Shown here one piece after another: positions 37,001 to 53,100 of a stretch of DNA of 64,000 nucleotides (position 1 is its first letter; each line of letters opens with the position of its first letter). The translations under genes and the position numbers were made by a program. The notes under the pieces were generated by a model. The model was not told the DNA's origin. It worked only from the letters and a program-made list of their open reading frames with translations, and did not search any database. The stretch covers positions 1 to 64,000 of the forward strand of contig QEYB01001326.1 of the NCBI GenBank assembly GCA_017562135.1, written 5' to 3'. This stretch comes from Dipylidium caninum. Its lineage: Eukaryota > Platyhelminthes > Cestoda > Cyclophyllidea > Dipylidiidae.

Positions 37001-40000
37001 GCCTCTAAGGGTTGGTATTGTGTCATATCACCTATGCTATCTGTTCTGCGGAGGTTAGCCAGGTTTCAAATACTGCCTGTGACCGCTAATGGTTTCGTAC
37101 ACAGGTTGAAAGTATTTACCCAAGACGTACCTCCATGACAGAAAGCGTACCCACCTCATAATAAAAATTCTGGATCTTGTTGTCTTATTTTGACCTGTCA
37201 TAATTTTCTGTGCGTTGGTACGAGGGTGATTTCCAAGGCTTCTTGCGTTTTCCAGTCTCTGGTGAGCGAAAAACTCGTAAACGGGGCGGTAGACAAATGT
37301 TTCTCTCGGTTCACTGTGTTATTGACTGGAATTGTTAACAAAACATGATTAACTTTATATTGGAGAAGGTTTGTAAGAATCCCAAGTGCTCGGGAAATTA
37401 GTTAAAATTTTGACTTCCCTATTTATAATTCCCATGATAAAACTTGAGCAAAAATACAATTTTTTACTAGGTTGATAGCCCTCGCCGATGCTATCGTCTC
37501 TGAAATGGCCCTCGATGCCTCTAACACCGAGGTTATATCACCGGCCTCGAGAGGGAACAAGAGGCTGCATTCATCATTCAAAGCAACAAACCTCACTTCG
37601 GGAATCGAATATGAAATGGCACGGAGCAAAGCAAGGGACTCGGTACTACATCAATTCTTCATCATCCTCGTGAACTTCTGCACCATATTGTGTTAGTTAC
37701 TTGCATACGAGAATTCCCATTAGCGTAACGCAATTAGCGACTGTCCTCAGTGATGAGAAAATATCCAAAGCCAATTAACTATCACTTGAACTTGTAAAAG
37801 CCACCACCACCGATTCAAATTTCACGTTTTTTTTTCGCGTGTGATTAGTACATATCATCAAGCGGCCCACCACTTTGTGCCGATTTCCGGGGTTTTTCAT
37901 GTAAGATCTGCGTACGAGGGTGCACAAGTGAAATCATTCGGGATTAGAAAAGCAGCATATTGTCCCCTTAGAGAACTACTCCCATCTTAAGTAAACGTGG
38001 GTAGATTAAATTCATTAGGTGTTCACTACAGTGTCACCTAAGGAACATCTGCCTTTGTCAGGTAATATAATAGAAGACTCCGCATCATTTGCCACTCAGC
38101 TACATTGACTGGGTGGCTAATTCATTTAGCTTTTACTTGGTCATACCGTTTTGGAGATGTAAACACGTATTTAGTGAAGTATGTGGTAATCGCCTCTATC
38201 TGTGAACGCTAAATATGTGGAAAGTCCAAAAAAGTGTACTTGAAACAAACGGATCATTCAAAATCATCAGTCGCCCTAGCTATCTGAAGTTTTGATGCTG
38301 CTAGATTTTAGTCTAATGCTTTGATGGGTGGTGAATGTCACGCCCGAAATGGAGGGTTTAGAGGGAGCTTCCGCAGCCATTGCGTAGAGAACGCGGACAA
38401 GGGTTATAATGTCCCAAAATGATCCGAGAATCTTTATTAATGTATTAGACCTCTTTGCCAAGCTAAAAAACTTTTGACGGGCTGTGTTAGAGGAAACTTC
38501 GTGAGTACAGATTTCCTTCCGAATGTTCTCTATGGCATAGGTCGCGTGAGTAAGTCTTGGAGAATAGAATACCTCGTCGTGGTCGTTTTTACTGCTTCCG
38601 TTCAATTGTAATCACCCGTCAGTGGTATCGAGTAACACAGGTCCTCATGATTTATTTATTCGACACCATGTCTCAATTATCTGATGAAATCAAGTGAGCT
38701 TGTAAGAAATTACTATATATTAAAAAAACTTTACTGAAGTGTGGAGAAGACACCAATGCATTCTTTGTCATAGGAAAGTCTTCACTCCCTCTCTCCCGTT
38801 TCCCTACCAGATACGTTCTTAAAAGGGTACGAACCGCTTAAAATCAAAAACCGGTTTTAGTAAATTGGAACTGCCCGCTAACGTCAGTGGCCGAAAAATC
38901 TCACATGGTGTCCTGCCACACAAATTTATTTAACGCAAGAGATGTTTAGAAATGATCTGTAGTGCGAAGGATGTAATTTAGGCCCAATTAAAGGAAGTCA
39001 ACAAAATTAGAATTTCAAAATTCTCCTTCAAGTAAACAATGTGGATTATTAAGTGGACCGAAAAATACGGTGGAAGACAACATTAATCCATTCTATATTA
39101 CGAAATTATATTTTAGTTCCAATGCATTCATGTTCTTAGTATATGCTTATGAAAAAATACTTTCGGGTCTAACTTCCCGTTATCCACATTCCACCTGGCA
39201 AAATTGTTTAAGTGACATTACCCATTTGCGAGTCTGACCTCAAAAGAGCCCTGTTCTAGGAGGATGCTAAAAATGAGATTTAAGTTCTGATTTTATAGTA
39301 ATAAATGGATATGACTGTGTACCAAAAATATGGCAAATCGTTAGAAATCGCGAGTATGTGAGATTGATACGTAATTAATGACTTAAGCACTGCACTCGCT
39401 ACCGTAATGCAGATTGTGCTAATAAGAACAGGAAAAACCCGGGCAAATAAATAGGACTTATATAATATGAAGCGGGTTTTAAGCGGTAACATTTCAACAT
39501 CTTATCACATTATCTGCGTTGACCATCGTACACATGGATTAAAACTGTTTTCGGATCGTTTTGATTGAATATTACATTTCGTTTTCGGTTAGTAGAACAT
39601 GACGCAGGTTGACAAGGAGACAGAGATATACAACACTTCTATTCCTGTCAAAATAAAAATCCCCACTAGTTACTTGGAGATCTAATTGTCTATATATGAT
39701 AACTTTATCGTTAAAATAAGTTACTAATAGTGACACGATTTTTCTTTCATTTATGTAAATTTACCAGATAAGTCTATGAGCAATAGTTTGCAATTGGATC
39801 TCTTAAGTGTTCGTGGATCCTTTCACCGGTACCTTCATATACATGCGGCTCCCACTTATACTAATTTGTTTATTGGAACCCTAAAGGCTCCGTGAAACCG
39901 CCTATCTCGAAATTAAGTGGTTAGTGTTTTGCGTGTAGTCTAACCCGAACTCTGTTGCGTTAACAGAATATTTTCATCTATCAATTTCAACTGTAGCCGT

Positions 40001-40090
40001 CCTCTATAGTCTGACAGCCTGATACTATTTGGAAAACGATGACCACAGTGTCGTTGCTCTGGGTTGGTGATTTGAACCAGGGACAAGCGA
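31009..40090. other. large gene-poor region
   Basis: About 9 kb between the divergent LIM-homeobox and FHA/PHD genes. Open frames are short and lack family signals. A small plus-strand piece at 35291 (ATG, then TSKGAPVQKIM) is preceded by an acceptor-like tgacag and followed by a gtaagc donor, so it may be a 5' exon of an unseen gene. At 37423-37696 both strands are open, with Ala/Glu-rich peptides I cannot assign. Regulatory DNA for the developmental gene at 31008 is plausible but not demonstrable from sequence alone. Confidence 0.4.
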
Positions 40091-41246
40091 ATGGCCAGCA
40101 CTTCCATGAAAATTTCAGATGAGCGCTACCGTCCAAAACTCATCGAATTAAAGGAGGACCAAAAAGAGATCAGAATTGGTCGCCTCAACTCCGCAAACCC
40201 CCCTCATTACCTTATCGAAAGCTGTATTAATAAGCGCATGATTTCTCGTAACCATGCCACAATTGAACGATTGCCAGATGGCGGATTCATGCTGTATGAC
40301 CATAGCATGAATGGAACTTACGTGAATTACATGCGTGTGTCCGGTGGCGTTACCTTAAAACATGGTGACATCGTCTGCTTTGGTCATCTGAACGGTGCCA
40401 ATCTAAAGCCTGGAGACGATGTTACCCCCTTTTTCTCCGACCTCAAGTACCAGGTAAGATGTAGGAACGAATTTTGCTAATGAGTTGGGGGGGGATTTCG
40501 TTAGTAACTCATTGTCAAGTACCTGGAAAAAACATCCATTTTCTGTCAACTAAGCTCACAAAGGACAGCTAGGGTATGATGTTGTGTACTTTTGGTAGGT
40601 GTACATTGGTTCCCCCAAGGAAATCGCTGCTGCTACCGCTGCAGCAGGCGAGGGCACTTTGGACCGAGGACCCGGTAATAAGCGTCAACGCAAACCAAGC
40701 GGCGGTAGTCATGATGTCAAAAAAACCGTTGTATCATCTTCAAAAGCTCCCAACCGTCATAGAGGCGCTGATGAAGCGGTACCGACCGTCAAGTCTGAAC
40801 CAGAGGACAGCGAGGAGGATTTGATGGATCGCTTATCGAAGCGCAAAAGCACCACTCTATCTGGTGGTGGCAATGCCAGGAAAATGCTTCCTTCCAAAAG
40901 TAATGGTCTAAAGAGGCACGCGTCACCGCCCCCACTTGCCGCAAAGAAATCGAGGCACCACTCAAAGAAGTCGCGTGGCAAGGAAGCGACAAGTGACGCC
41001 GACGATGACGGAGATAGGGAAGGTGATTCCGTTGCTGGAGGTGACAACGAAGATGTCGGTCGTTGTGGGGAGGATGATCAAGAAGAATGTTCTGCGCGCA
41101 CATGTAAGAAGCCAGCTGGAACGGCTATCGATTGGATCCAGTGTGACAAGTGCTCCAAATGGTATCACCAGATATGTCTTAATTTGTCTCCAGAGGAGGC
41201 GAATGTGGACGTCTATTACTGCCCGTCGTGCATTAAAAAACGCTAA
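40091..41246 (+). CDS. TCF19: FHA and PHD-finger protein, TCF19-like
   Basis: Chromatin-associated protein with an N-terminal forkhead-associated domain (binds phospho-Thr peptides) and a C-terminal PHD finger (reads histone H3 tails); in vertebrates TCF19 acts in G1/S and beta-cell gene control. Exon 1 is 40091-40453 and exon 2 is 40599-41246, with a 145-base intron in phase 0 (donor gtaaga, acceptor ttggtag). The protein is 336 residues against about 345 in human. FHA residues about 20-105 show IRIGRL, KRMISRNHATIERL and YDHSMNGTYVN, covering the Gly-Arg, Ser-Arg-Asn-His and Asn-Gly signature sites. The middle is Ser/Lys-rich with nuclear signals (NKRQRK, KKSRHHSKKSRGK) and an acidic patch. 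The PHD, about 284-333, has full C4HC3: CSARTC, WIQCDKCSKWYHQIC, YYCPSC. The ATG at 40091 is the first in frame; length and domain order support a complete gene. Confidence 0.92.
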
Positions 41247-43514
41247 ACTCTCCATCGCCCTCCCCTCTGTAAATAGGTTTCTTTTTTCGTATGTCTTTGG
41301 AGGTGTGTGGGGTTGTGTGTTTATGAAAACACTTTTATAAGAATCATCAGGGCGGTCGGGATAATTCTCGCCATTTTATGCGAATCACATCTTAATTGGT
41401 ACCCCTTTCCTGTCCATCCTTCCTCCGCCTTGCCCCCTTTTCCCCTCCTAGCCCGATGGTTATCGCTTTCCTTGTCTATATAACGTTTCACTCATTTATT
41501 GTCTATCCAAATGCTTGCTACTTCTAATCTTTCAACTCATGGAAAGTTGCACAAGTACATATAATTTTACTGCCATCACTTAATGCGTCTTTTTGTTCGG
41601 ATCTCAACCGCGATCGATGATTGCATGAAGTTACTCTAAATGTGATGCATCTTAGCGTGATCTAACCTCGTGATGTGTTATGTGTTCATTTTATGTTCCT
41701 GGTACTTGCCCTGAACGCTGTTAACACGTAGAAGTTGGTCAACTCTCGTCTGACAATTCGAATGCGTCTATCATGTCGTTCTGCTCGAAGCATGATGGGA
41801 TTTACAGTTTCCGTAGTTTCTGCGCCATATGGTGGTTTGCGGTGCGTGTCTGAAAGAAATGGGGGTGACACGTTGTGTGGATCTGACTTCGAACAGCCAA
41901 TGCGCATGCGCAAACGGGTTGTGCAACGTCGTTTGATAGTACAACTAACAAAGTACCCATTAATACGTTTTCCAAGCGTGCCTGAAAGTGCTGGGCTTGT
42001 CTCGCGGTCAGCCACTTGTATTTACATCCACGGATTTGTGCCCAACATCACGTAAATACGCCGAGAGTTCGAGGATCTGCGTGGTGGCCTCGTACACTTG
42101 TATTCTAATCGCGTAACCGTCTCCAAGTACTTCGTTGTCCATTGCAATCCTTATCATCCCACTGGTGGGTTCATGCTTTCACGGAAACAACTCAGTAGTC
42201 GTAGCCCGAAACTCGATTCATCCACTTTCTGACATCAACGGAAGTCTTTCGTCTAGAAATTAACTCGAGTCTACCACTTAACCCGACGTCTCCAGTACTT
42301 CATTTGGCGACCCTTCGGCTTCGCTTATTACAGCCGGTCGTCAGATGCCTGTGACGACGACGCCTTGGGAACGAGTCAATGCTCGCCAGAGTTGTCAATT
42401 AATTAGGTAGACGTTTTTAAAGACGGCGATAACGATAATCTAAAGTGACTTTTCAATGTATTGTGGGAATTACTGCCAGCTCAGGCGTTCGAAGTCAAGC
42501 TGCATCGTCAGTTATCACTTTTGGTCACTGATGTCCTCGAGCTGAGTCTGCAGTGAGGCACTCGATGCACACATTGCCAAGTTTATTATTCACCAAATCG
42601 AGCAAAGACTCATGCCGCCCGGTACACATAGTTCGATCTGCGTTTTCTAAAACAGGAGTCACGATTCTGCAGGACTCGTCATCTTTCCATGACCTCGGAT
42701 AAAGCGACTTGCACTAGTTCTCGAGCTATACACCCAGCCCCCACTCAACATCTTGAGTTAATCCTGAGGCGGTGCGAATGATTTCACGATCTCTCCATTT
42801 AAGCCCATTCGATGACACTCAATTGCGTTTAACACAATGATCTATTTGAGAAACCTTGACTAAAGGGACCTCCAAAAGTACAACGCTCACCCCGAAGCCG
42901 GCAGTTGCAAACCGCTCGCTAACGACAAAATCGCAACGAGAGGACAGTTCCCTAACCAAGTTAACTTACAGAGGGCTCGATAGACGCGCATAAAAGCAAT
43001 CCCGCGACTTGTAGCCGCCCAGATACGGTCGAAATACTAATTTTGCCACACAACCACATTACCACCCAGGAACAGGAGCTGATGAGCGGGGCAACACAGG
43101 GACTGCAGAAGCAGGTAATTGGCGTACAAAAACAACAGTCCCACGGTCTGTACAGCTTAGAACCACACAAACAGCAACATATAAAGAGACAAGCCTACGC
43201 AGGGTAAATCATGTGAATCTAACCACCCGTCGTAGCCAAAATAAGGGTGAGAACTCGCTGCCTTAGTAAGCCAGCGTAGCACGGAAGTGGACAAACCAAA
43301 GTGAAAAGCGCGTGACAATAGGGAACGAGGTGATGCGCCAGTAAACTCGGCACGCAAACGACGCCGGGGTGAAACGCATCAAAAACTCAAACATATAGGC
43401 ACGCTAACCAAAACCCAACTGCGGAAGCTCACAAAAGTCAGGAAGGTGTATCAGTTAATTAACGACAAACTAATAATCATTTTATAGTTCGATTGAATAG
43501 AAAAGAAAAATAAA
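41247..43514. other. gap between convergent TCF19-like and polyubiquitin genes
   Basis: It contains the 3' flanks of two genes that point toward each other. Frames at 41686-42055 (both strands) and 42961-43357 (minus strand) lack recognisable domains. From 42060 to 42960 I see no open frame of note. Confidence 0.45.
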
Positions 43515-44310
<796 letters not shown>

Positions 44311-46651
44311 TTGCCATTATGGTTAAGGTAACATGTGACCCCCTGTCATTGGTCAGCAGCTTCAGCTGCGAACACGCCATATTTACGCGCACTTGTGATA
44401 AACCCGTGAGAATATCGATCGCTGTTAGTTCACGTTGGTATGCCGTTGCCTTACCTTCGAATGTTGGGTTTGCGTTCATAATTCAGGCCATTTTACCCTA
44501 TTTTAGCCTCAACATTAACTCCCCCTTTTATTCCTCGTTTGTTTCCTTATTCTCAGGAAACACCCTTATTGAGATAGAAACTTTTGGTGAAAAGTCAATA
44601 AGTAAACACGAATCAGCATTATTTTCACGGAGGTGCCCACGGTTAAAAGTAGGATTTTAGCATTTAATTGCCAAACAGCAATGTTAGGTAACTACCCATT
44701 TCGTTTTCAACCAATATTTCAGTCGCCACTTAAGATTTGCTCACTGTATAACTCCTAAGTGGTAATATTCAGGAAATCTAAACCTAGTTCGTGGCCGATG
44801 AATTTAATGACTCCGTTTCTACCATCGAATATGGGAAATTTCGCTACCAAAGCGACATAGTCTTGTGCTTTATGGTTTACAACGACTGATAGGTGAAGAG
44901 TGAAGTTGTTCGATTCGTCACATGCGTTTCATTCACAGATCTCACAATTATCCGTAACTACGCAGCCTAATGCAAATATTAAATGTTTTGGTGCTAATAA
45001 CAATGATAGTAGTATAGAATTTCGTTGTAAAGATGTAGCTTTATACGACAAATTTTGAGTGCGATTTTGACACTCCCAACCTCCAATTGCGAGGGAAAAG
45101 GTCTTGTAGGATATCTCTTTGCTCCTTTATTTTATTCGTCCCCGTGCATGGTTTGTGTGTACTACATTTCTATTACCCTCATCCATCCCCCCGACTCCAC
45201 ACTTCAACGTGGATGGAGAATACGAAATAATAAACCGAAAATACCATAGCAACATCACTGTTGGCACAGTCGAAATATAGCAACTATAACGTCTGCGTTT
45301 GTCAGCCATTAGGTTGATTGAATGCACAAGTATTCATCACCACGATGCTTTGCTATTGAAGCCGCCTACGTTCAGGCTGAAGATTAAGTTGAACTGATGC
45401 ACATACTTAATCGCACTCGCCACAAGATGACGCTCACTGGTCGTATTTACACGACTAAAATGTCAGTATCGCCAGCACTTTTGACATATGGTCACGTGCC
45501 CTACCAACTTGCGCATGTAGCAATGGCTCAGGCCAGGCTACACGCACGGTTTTCGACTACTGCTCCTCGTGTGTGATTTGTACGCGTGTATGGAATGGGA
45601 GAGGATTTGGTGATAATCATTGCCGTACTAGAAAAGATCACGTTTGCCATCCGTAAAAAGAGCTTTTGAAGCGTATTTCAGTTATATGAAGGTAACGTGG
45701 AGGCAATTTCAGGACTTCATCTAACCGAGGCCTCCTGCCATACGTCGCGTGACAGGAGGTTTTAAGATGCGTATGTACAAAGATTGACGGTATAGATGGG
45801 AAGTACGTTTAAATGTAGGCGAAAAATTATTGAAAATAAGACGCTGTAGAGCTGTGTAAATTTGAGATTAAAATCCAGAACAAAACTCTGGTTATTGTCA
45901 CTGTTTTGAACATGTAGCATTTCAGTGATTTCTAAGTATAACCAGTCTTGTAATATTATGGAACTTTGACAAATACAAAAGGAGTTAAGTAAAGCGCCAA
46001 ACGTAGATAGTGTCGTCATAAAACAATGTTTACTGAGGCCAGTCAGCCTCCAATGTTGACCTTAATTCATTCGGCATTTAAAGTGTCAGACTGCACCGAG
46101 AATGTAGTGTTTACCGCCACCACTGGATTAGTGGATGCAATATCTTATTCAGATGAACACATTTTTACTTTCATGTCTTATCAGTAGTATTCGGAGCACA
46201 GTAATTTAAACTTTTCATATTTAAATTTGAGGCCTCCGCGTTACTAATGCTGTTTTAATGCTCTCGTTAATGAACTAGACTTAAGTAGTAGGCAAAGGGT
46301 TAACCGAAATCTTCCTCACATATGCCGTCAACAGGTTACGTAGCCGTTCCCACATATTTCACTAAACTGCAAATTTTTGAATACAAATAGGGTAAAATAA
46401 AAGTTGAGGGTGAATGTGAATAATCCATTATCGTCTCCGGTTGTTATAAGATCTCATTTGGTCAATGAGGGGAGAGGCCTCAGTCGGTTGAAGTTGAAAT
46501 TGCCTCCTCATGCCTATCATATGATTGAATTACAGTTCGAAAGCTCTTTGTGCGAATGGCGAACTTGATCTTTTATAAGAAAACGATGGTCATTGCCAAT
46601 TTCACTCACATTCGGCGGAGTCCTTTCCAAATTCTCGCACCTCGTGTTGAC
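44311..46651. other. gap between the divergent polyubiquitin genes, left part
   Basis: AT-rich DNA without assignable genes. A plus-strand frame at 44307-44660 overlaps the minus-strand promoter and is likely chance. No repeat array was recognised. Confidence 0.45.
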
Positions 46652-47177
46652 ATGGACGTGTTTGCTACTGACACGGATGAAACCCATAGGGTAAACTCGC
46701 GTGTGGACTGTGGGTGGTGCACGTGGCCACATGGTAAAAAGGGTAGCTATACTGGCACTTCGTCTAACTTGTTTAAGTACCACCGCAACCAAAACGCTGA
46801 ATCTACGAATATGGGCGGTGGACCACCGCTTAAGAAGCGATCTATGACACAAGGTAGCCCTTGTTGGCAGCGATACACATAATCGTAATATCTGGTGTAC
46901 CATGCAGCCTTTACTATTTATTATTTTAAATTTCCGCATCTAATATCGAGCTTTTCAGGTGGATGGTCTCATCTTGCAGTTGTTAGCATTTGCGTCACTG
47001 CGCTTAATGATGGCGCCAATTGTATCAAAAAACGAGTGGAGCCACATGATGGTTGCGCCATTTCTCGACATATTGTTGACGTGGAACAGCACTGCAATTC
47101 AGTTTCATGAAGTCTTGATTACTTTCTCCGTCGGAGAGCCAGAAGAAGGCCGGCTACAAAAAGTGCTTGCTTTGTAG
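46652..47177 (+). pseudogene. degenerate BED-finger / hAT-transposase-like piece
   Basis: From the ATG at 46652 a frame reads VDCGWCTWPHGKKG followed by GTSSNLFKYHR, which has the CX2C, the aromatic/basic loop and the SNL..H of a BED zinc finger, but the second His/Cys ligand is missing. It ends at a donor-like gtagcc (46852). After an acceptor-like tttcag near 46959, a frame with LRLMMAPIVSKNEWSHMM resembles the P.S.V....F..L stretch of hAT-type transposases. The two pieces join only in a different frame, so the copy looks decayed. No terminal inverted repeats or 8-bp target duplications were found. BED resemblance is moderate; the hAT link is inference. Confidence 0.35.
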
Positions 47178-47594
47178 GCTTCCAAATCAATTGGACAAAT
47201 TTTATTTCTACATACGAGTTTTCCAGAAAACCACCCCAAATACCTCAATGTCATTTTCACAAATTAAAGTTCTCATAATGTGAAACACTTTTTAAGCCTA
47301 CTACATGAGATCACTGTACGTTCGTTCACTGTCGCGACTAACAAGCGTGGGCCTAATCGGTCTGGTTTAGTCGTGAGTGGGCAGATGTGTACAGAATGTT
47401 CACTTTAGGGAAAGATAGAAATAGAAAATACTGCGATAATTTTTGAGGGTTACTTAAGGAGCTATGGATATGAGAACGAAGCGTGTTTGGTTCAAACCGC
47501 TCATTTGACACTAGGCGGAATTGACAGATTTTTAGTGGGCTTAGAACAAGGCGCGTGGAATAGACGCGCGAACGGCGATCGATCATTACTCTGA

Positions 47595-48929
<1,335 letters not shown>

Positions 48930-50188
48930 ATGAAAGTTTTATTTACGATAAATAGCTTTAGTTCCATGAGTCTTGTTCTTCTGTCGGGTTTGTGGGTTGA
49001 TGCTATTTCAGCGGTGTGTATTGAATGATGTCTTTGTCAGCTTGTTGGTTTTCGCCGCAGTTGCGTGATCCTGATTTTTGTGCTCGTGCCGGGTTAAGTG
49101 ATAGTCGTGAGTCTGTCGCGCTTTCTCCGTTTCCAGATCTTTGTGTCGTTTTCCCTTGGTCCGTCGCCATAGATGTCGCAAATGCGGGTTATCAGTCGAA
49201 GGGAATATTTTGTTAATCGGTTCGTGGTTCGTTCGCCGCGTGGCCTCGATCGTCGAGTATGCATTCGGTAACTGCTTGGAACGCTGGCCCAAGCTGCCAG
49301 TGGACTCCTTCCATGTAGATTGTGTTCCTTCTGTTACTTTATCTGTATTTCGAATAGCAGTTCTAGTTCTTTCTTGCTGCACCTCAACGCCTGCAGAGAT
49401 GCACGACAGCTTTTCGAGATCGAGGTCACCGTTTAATTCATTTATTTTGTCCCTTTGGCCTTACCGAACCCTTGATTTTAGGTTGTTTTTAACTCTACCC
49501 CGCATTAAGGGTAACGTAAAAAGAATCATTTTGCAGGATCAGTCCTCACGTATCAACATAGATACATGTATCCTAACGGATCAGGCGATGTTCACAGACG
49601 AGACTTCCTTTCGATTTAATTGCTCTGGTATATGGACCCTATAGCCCTCCCGGATAATAATGATTATACCAAATGAAATGGACATGGCGTCATTGCATAT
49701 GCTATGGATTGACCACATCACCGCATGGGGCGTGGAGTACAACTGTACCACCAGTTAGTTTCCGTATTTCGCATCTCCTCCATCCGCTTGTAAGTCTGTT
49801 TCATAACAAATTACGCTATGTGTGGTTATATGAGGCAAATAAGAAGGAACACCAGCCCGATACTCGGGTAGATGGGCCGTCCACTGTCCAGTCCCTCTAC
49901 TCCCATAACGTCAAAAGCACCGAGTCGTACCCACTCCCTCCCAGGCCTCTTACACCAAATTCTCCATATCATGAAGTCAGTGAGGATCTCGAAGGGTGTA
50001 AACGGCCCCGACTGTGAATTGAGCTCGACGACCTTTCAGACACTGATAATCCCTCCTCAAACGAACGCCAACAACATGGATTTGTAAATGTAGATGTTTA
50101 CATGAAAGTGTGAAAAAAAATTTAAGTAGGTTTTGAGTCGTGACAATGTTTGCCTCTGTTGCCTGTGTTAGGGGGAATTTGCCCAAGT
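48930..50188. other. gap between convergent polyubiquitin and ERM-like genes
   Basis: The 3' flanks of both genes. A plus-strand open frame at 49141-49644 (167 codons) has no recognisable domain, hydrophobic pattern or splice support. I leave it unassigned. Confidence 0.45.
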
Positions 50189-53100
50189 TTAGAGGGCCTC
50201 AAAGAGGTCGACACGCTTCTTAGTGTAACCACTTTGAATGACCCTGACAGAAGAGAACTTGAGATCCTGAGCCGGTGCACTAGAACTCGCGGGATTGGTG
50301 TAGTAGTCCGGTGTCACAATCAGTGGATCCACAGTCCCACGTGGAGCTACTTTCGGCTTCGGTTGAACCGGTGGTCGATACAGAGATTCCGCTTCGTCCG
50401 GGCCAATTACCCTTCCATGCATGCGTCCTAATGATAAAAAGTGGAAATTAACCCACGGTGTGCAACTGGCCTGAGTTGTAAATACAGTTTGAATACACAA
50501 ATTTAATTTCAGTTGATAAAGAGTCAAAAAAGTTGTACGTAATCCTCTTAACTAGAGGCAAAATTGAGTTCACTCGCGAGACATGACAACACTGACGGAC
50601 GCTTGAGAATTGTGGAGTCGAAGAAAGACGGGATTCCCACTACCATTATAATTGCCTCCAGAAGTTCGTGTTGTCAGCGAAAAGTGGAACAGAAAATGGC
50701 TGAATAGAGCAAGTCTATTTGTCGACAGCTGCCGTATGAAAAAGTGATACATGAAAGAACTAGCTTTCTATACGAGAGATCTAATAAACTAGTAGAACGA
50801 CATTTATTGATAGGCTATAAAAAAGCACCTTTAGTGTATTCGTCTGTTACTTCTTGTCCGGGTGTACGAAGAACGTGCTTCCAAGTGGTGGGTGAAGTAA
50901 CAGATCCGGGAGGATCCATTTCTTGGCTACCGCGGGCTTCTGGATAACTGAGTCCCGCACTAACAGAACCCGTTCTTGAAGATTCCTTGTCCACAGTAAA
51001 TGAATGCGCGAGGGGAACTTTTGAATGGAAGAAAAGTTCTAGGAATGACCTCGGAACCTTTGTTCATTGAAACATTTATCTATCCAATCTACACCCGTTA
51101 CTAAGTTCCAGATGACCTCAACTCTAGTCACCCTTCTCAGTTTCGATCTGCTAATGTGTTAGAGAATGAGGTCAAATACCCAATTTATTTATTTATTTCT
51201 TCATCCGACGATAACGAATCGACCAGTCCTTCCGGCCACCTATGTGTATAACTCAAAGGTAGGAGTCTACCATTTGCATACCAGGAAACTTGGGGTAGGC
51301 GTCAGGATCGTAACTGGCAGGTTTTTTGGGGCTGTCATTGCCGGGTAGTTTCGTTGGGCCCAAATGTTCGGGATGGAGGGGTTCAGGCAACTTGGGCATC
51401 GATGGACGCAATGTGTTCGACTGCTTTCCATCAATTCCATAGTAAGGGTGGTCCACGTATCCACTGCCTTCGGTTTCGGGGGACGAAGATGTCATTGGAC
51501 TTGGTCGTACATTTTGAGTTGACGATGGTGGTTGGGGTTGTGCACTTCTTACTAATGATAAGACAAATGGACGAATGTGAGAGAAGCTCCACGTTGAAGG
51601 AGATCTGGAGACATGAAGTCGGGATAGAAAAGGCGGGTTGGAGAACATCGCAAGCCTGACGCAACGGTGGTCTCCCATTACAGTGATGTGGAAGCGCCGA
51701 ACGCGGCGCCAAAAGTAGTACAGAATGTCTGACAACACGCTTTATACATATCCTCTCACACGAATGGATGATGAAAATGACCCCACTCAGACTCCATGCC
51801 CCACATTCTTGCAAGTGACAGTAAACTAACTTCGACAGTAATTAAAGGAGGCTGTTGTAAAAAAAGCCCTCAATTTGTGTCACAACCATGAGTTTATTCA
51901 TCATTGCCTCCTTCTAAAATGAAATTACACTCCAGCCCATCAGCATCAGACGATCTATCCAACACGATGCCGTTGACCACGATGGAGGTTACCGAATGAA
52001 CTTCCCAAATCAACTGATTTCATAACTCTACCACCAGTTCTCGGGTCAGAAAATTCAACGGGCGTTACAAACGAATATGGTGAGCATCGCTAGTAAGTAA
52101 TTTCTCCTGAAGAGGAGGAGCTCGTAAGGCCTCAGGACAGCGACAGGATTAAAGTTGATTGACTTCCACGCTCTACTGTACTGCCACAGAAATGCTACAG
52201 GATTGGCAAAGCTAAACGGATTACACCACAACTTTAGGGGTTTAATTAAATGAGGTGATCGCATCCTCCGTCTAATGCCATTAAGCCAAATCAACTTAAA
52301 AACCTAGGATTCATCAGTGGCGTATTCTACCAACGAAGGAGCGTTTGTTAGTAGACTCGGAATTAATTTCGTAAAAAAGCAGATGTCACCCACTTTTGAC
52401 TGTCGATTGAAATAATAAGGGGAGGGGAATTTGGCTATAAATTAAAAGGTCACACTCAACACCTTCACGAATAGTCTCGAAAAAGGGTTGTTGCACGTTT
52501 CCAAACCCATTATTACTCTAAAGCACATTTACTGAAATCGGTTTAGTTCAAACCATATTCACAGTGATGCAGGAAGTCTTTATGAACTTTTTGGTAGGAA
52601 ATGCGGTTCTAATACATAACCTCCTCCGTCGGGAAGTTTGAGTGAATAAAATCTGTCAGCCGCCTGTACAGCAGGTCTCCTGCGAACAGGGCACCTGTAG
52701 GGTTGTACCGATGACGAGGAGACAAACCAATTCAACGCTATGACAACCGGTCTGGAAATGGAAGCGTGTCTACTTACGACGCGGTTAGTAGATGTGTAGG
52801 CGAAAGACATTATGGGTGCGAGGAGGTGAGCTCTTCAGGAGTCAGGTTACACGGTTACGCTGTCACTGTGAAGGGTGAGAGGATAGTGAGGGCTAGTTGA
52901 TGATGGAAGGGCATCGAGGTGACAGTGCCAAAACTAGAGCCTGGTAAGTTCACACACCCAGCATACCAACGCATATACCGAGATACACACACAGAAAAAG
53001 AGAGTCTTTGAGTTTGACAAAGTCCTTACATCAACCGCACAATAGATGGGGCGTCGGAGTGGATAACGTCACACACTTGGTAGCCCTGACTACCTACACG

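Noticed and set aside
49141..49644. 167-codon plus-strand open frame after the polyubiquitin gene
   Set aside because: No domain, no consistent hydrophobic or low-complexity pattern, and no splice or promoter context. It is probably 3' flank.
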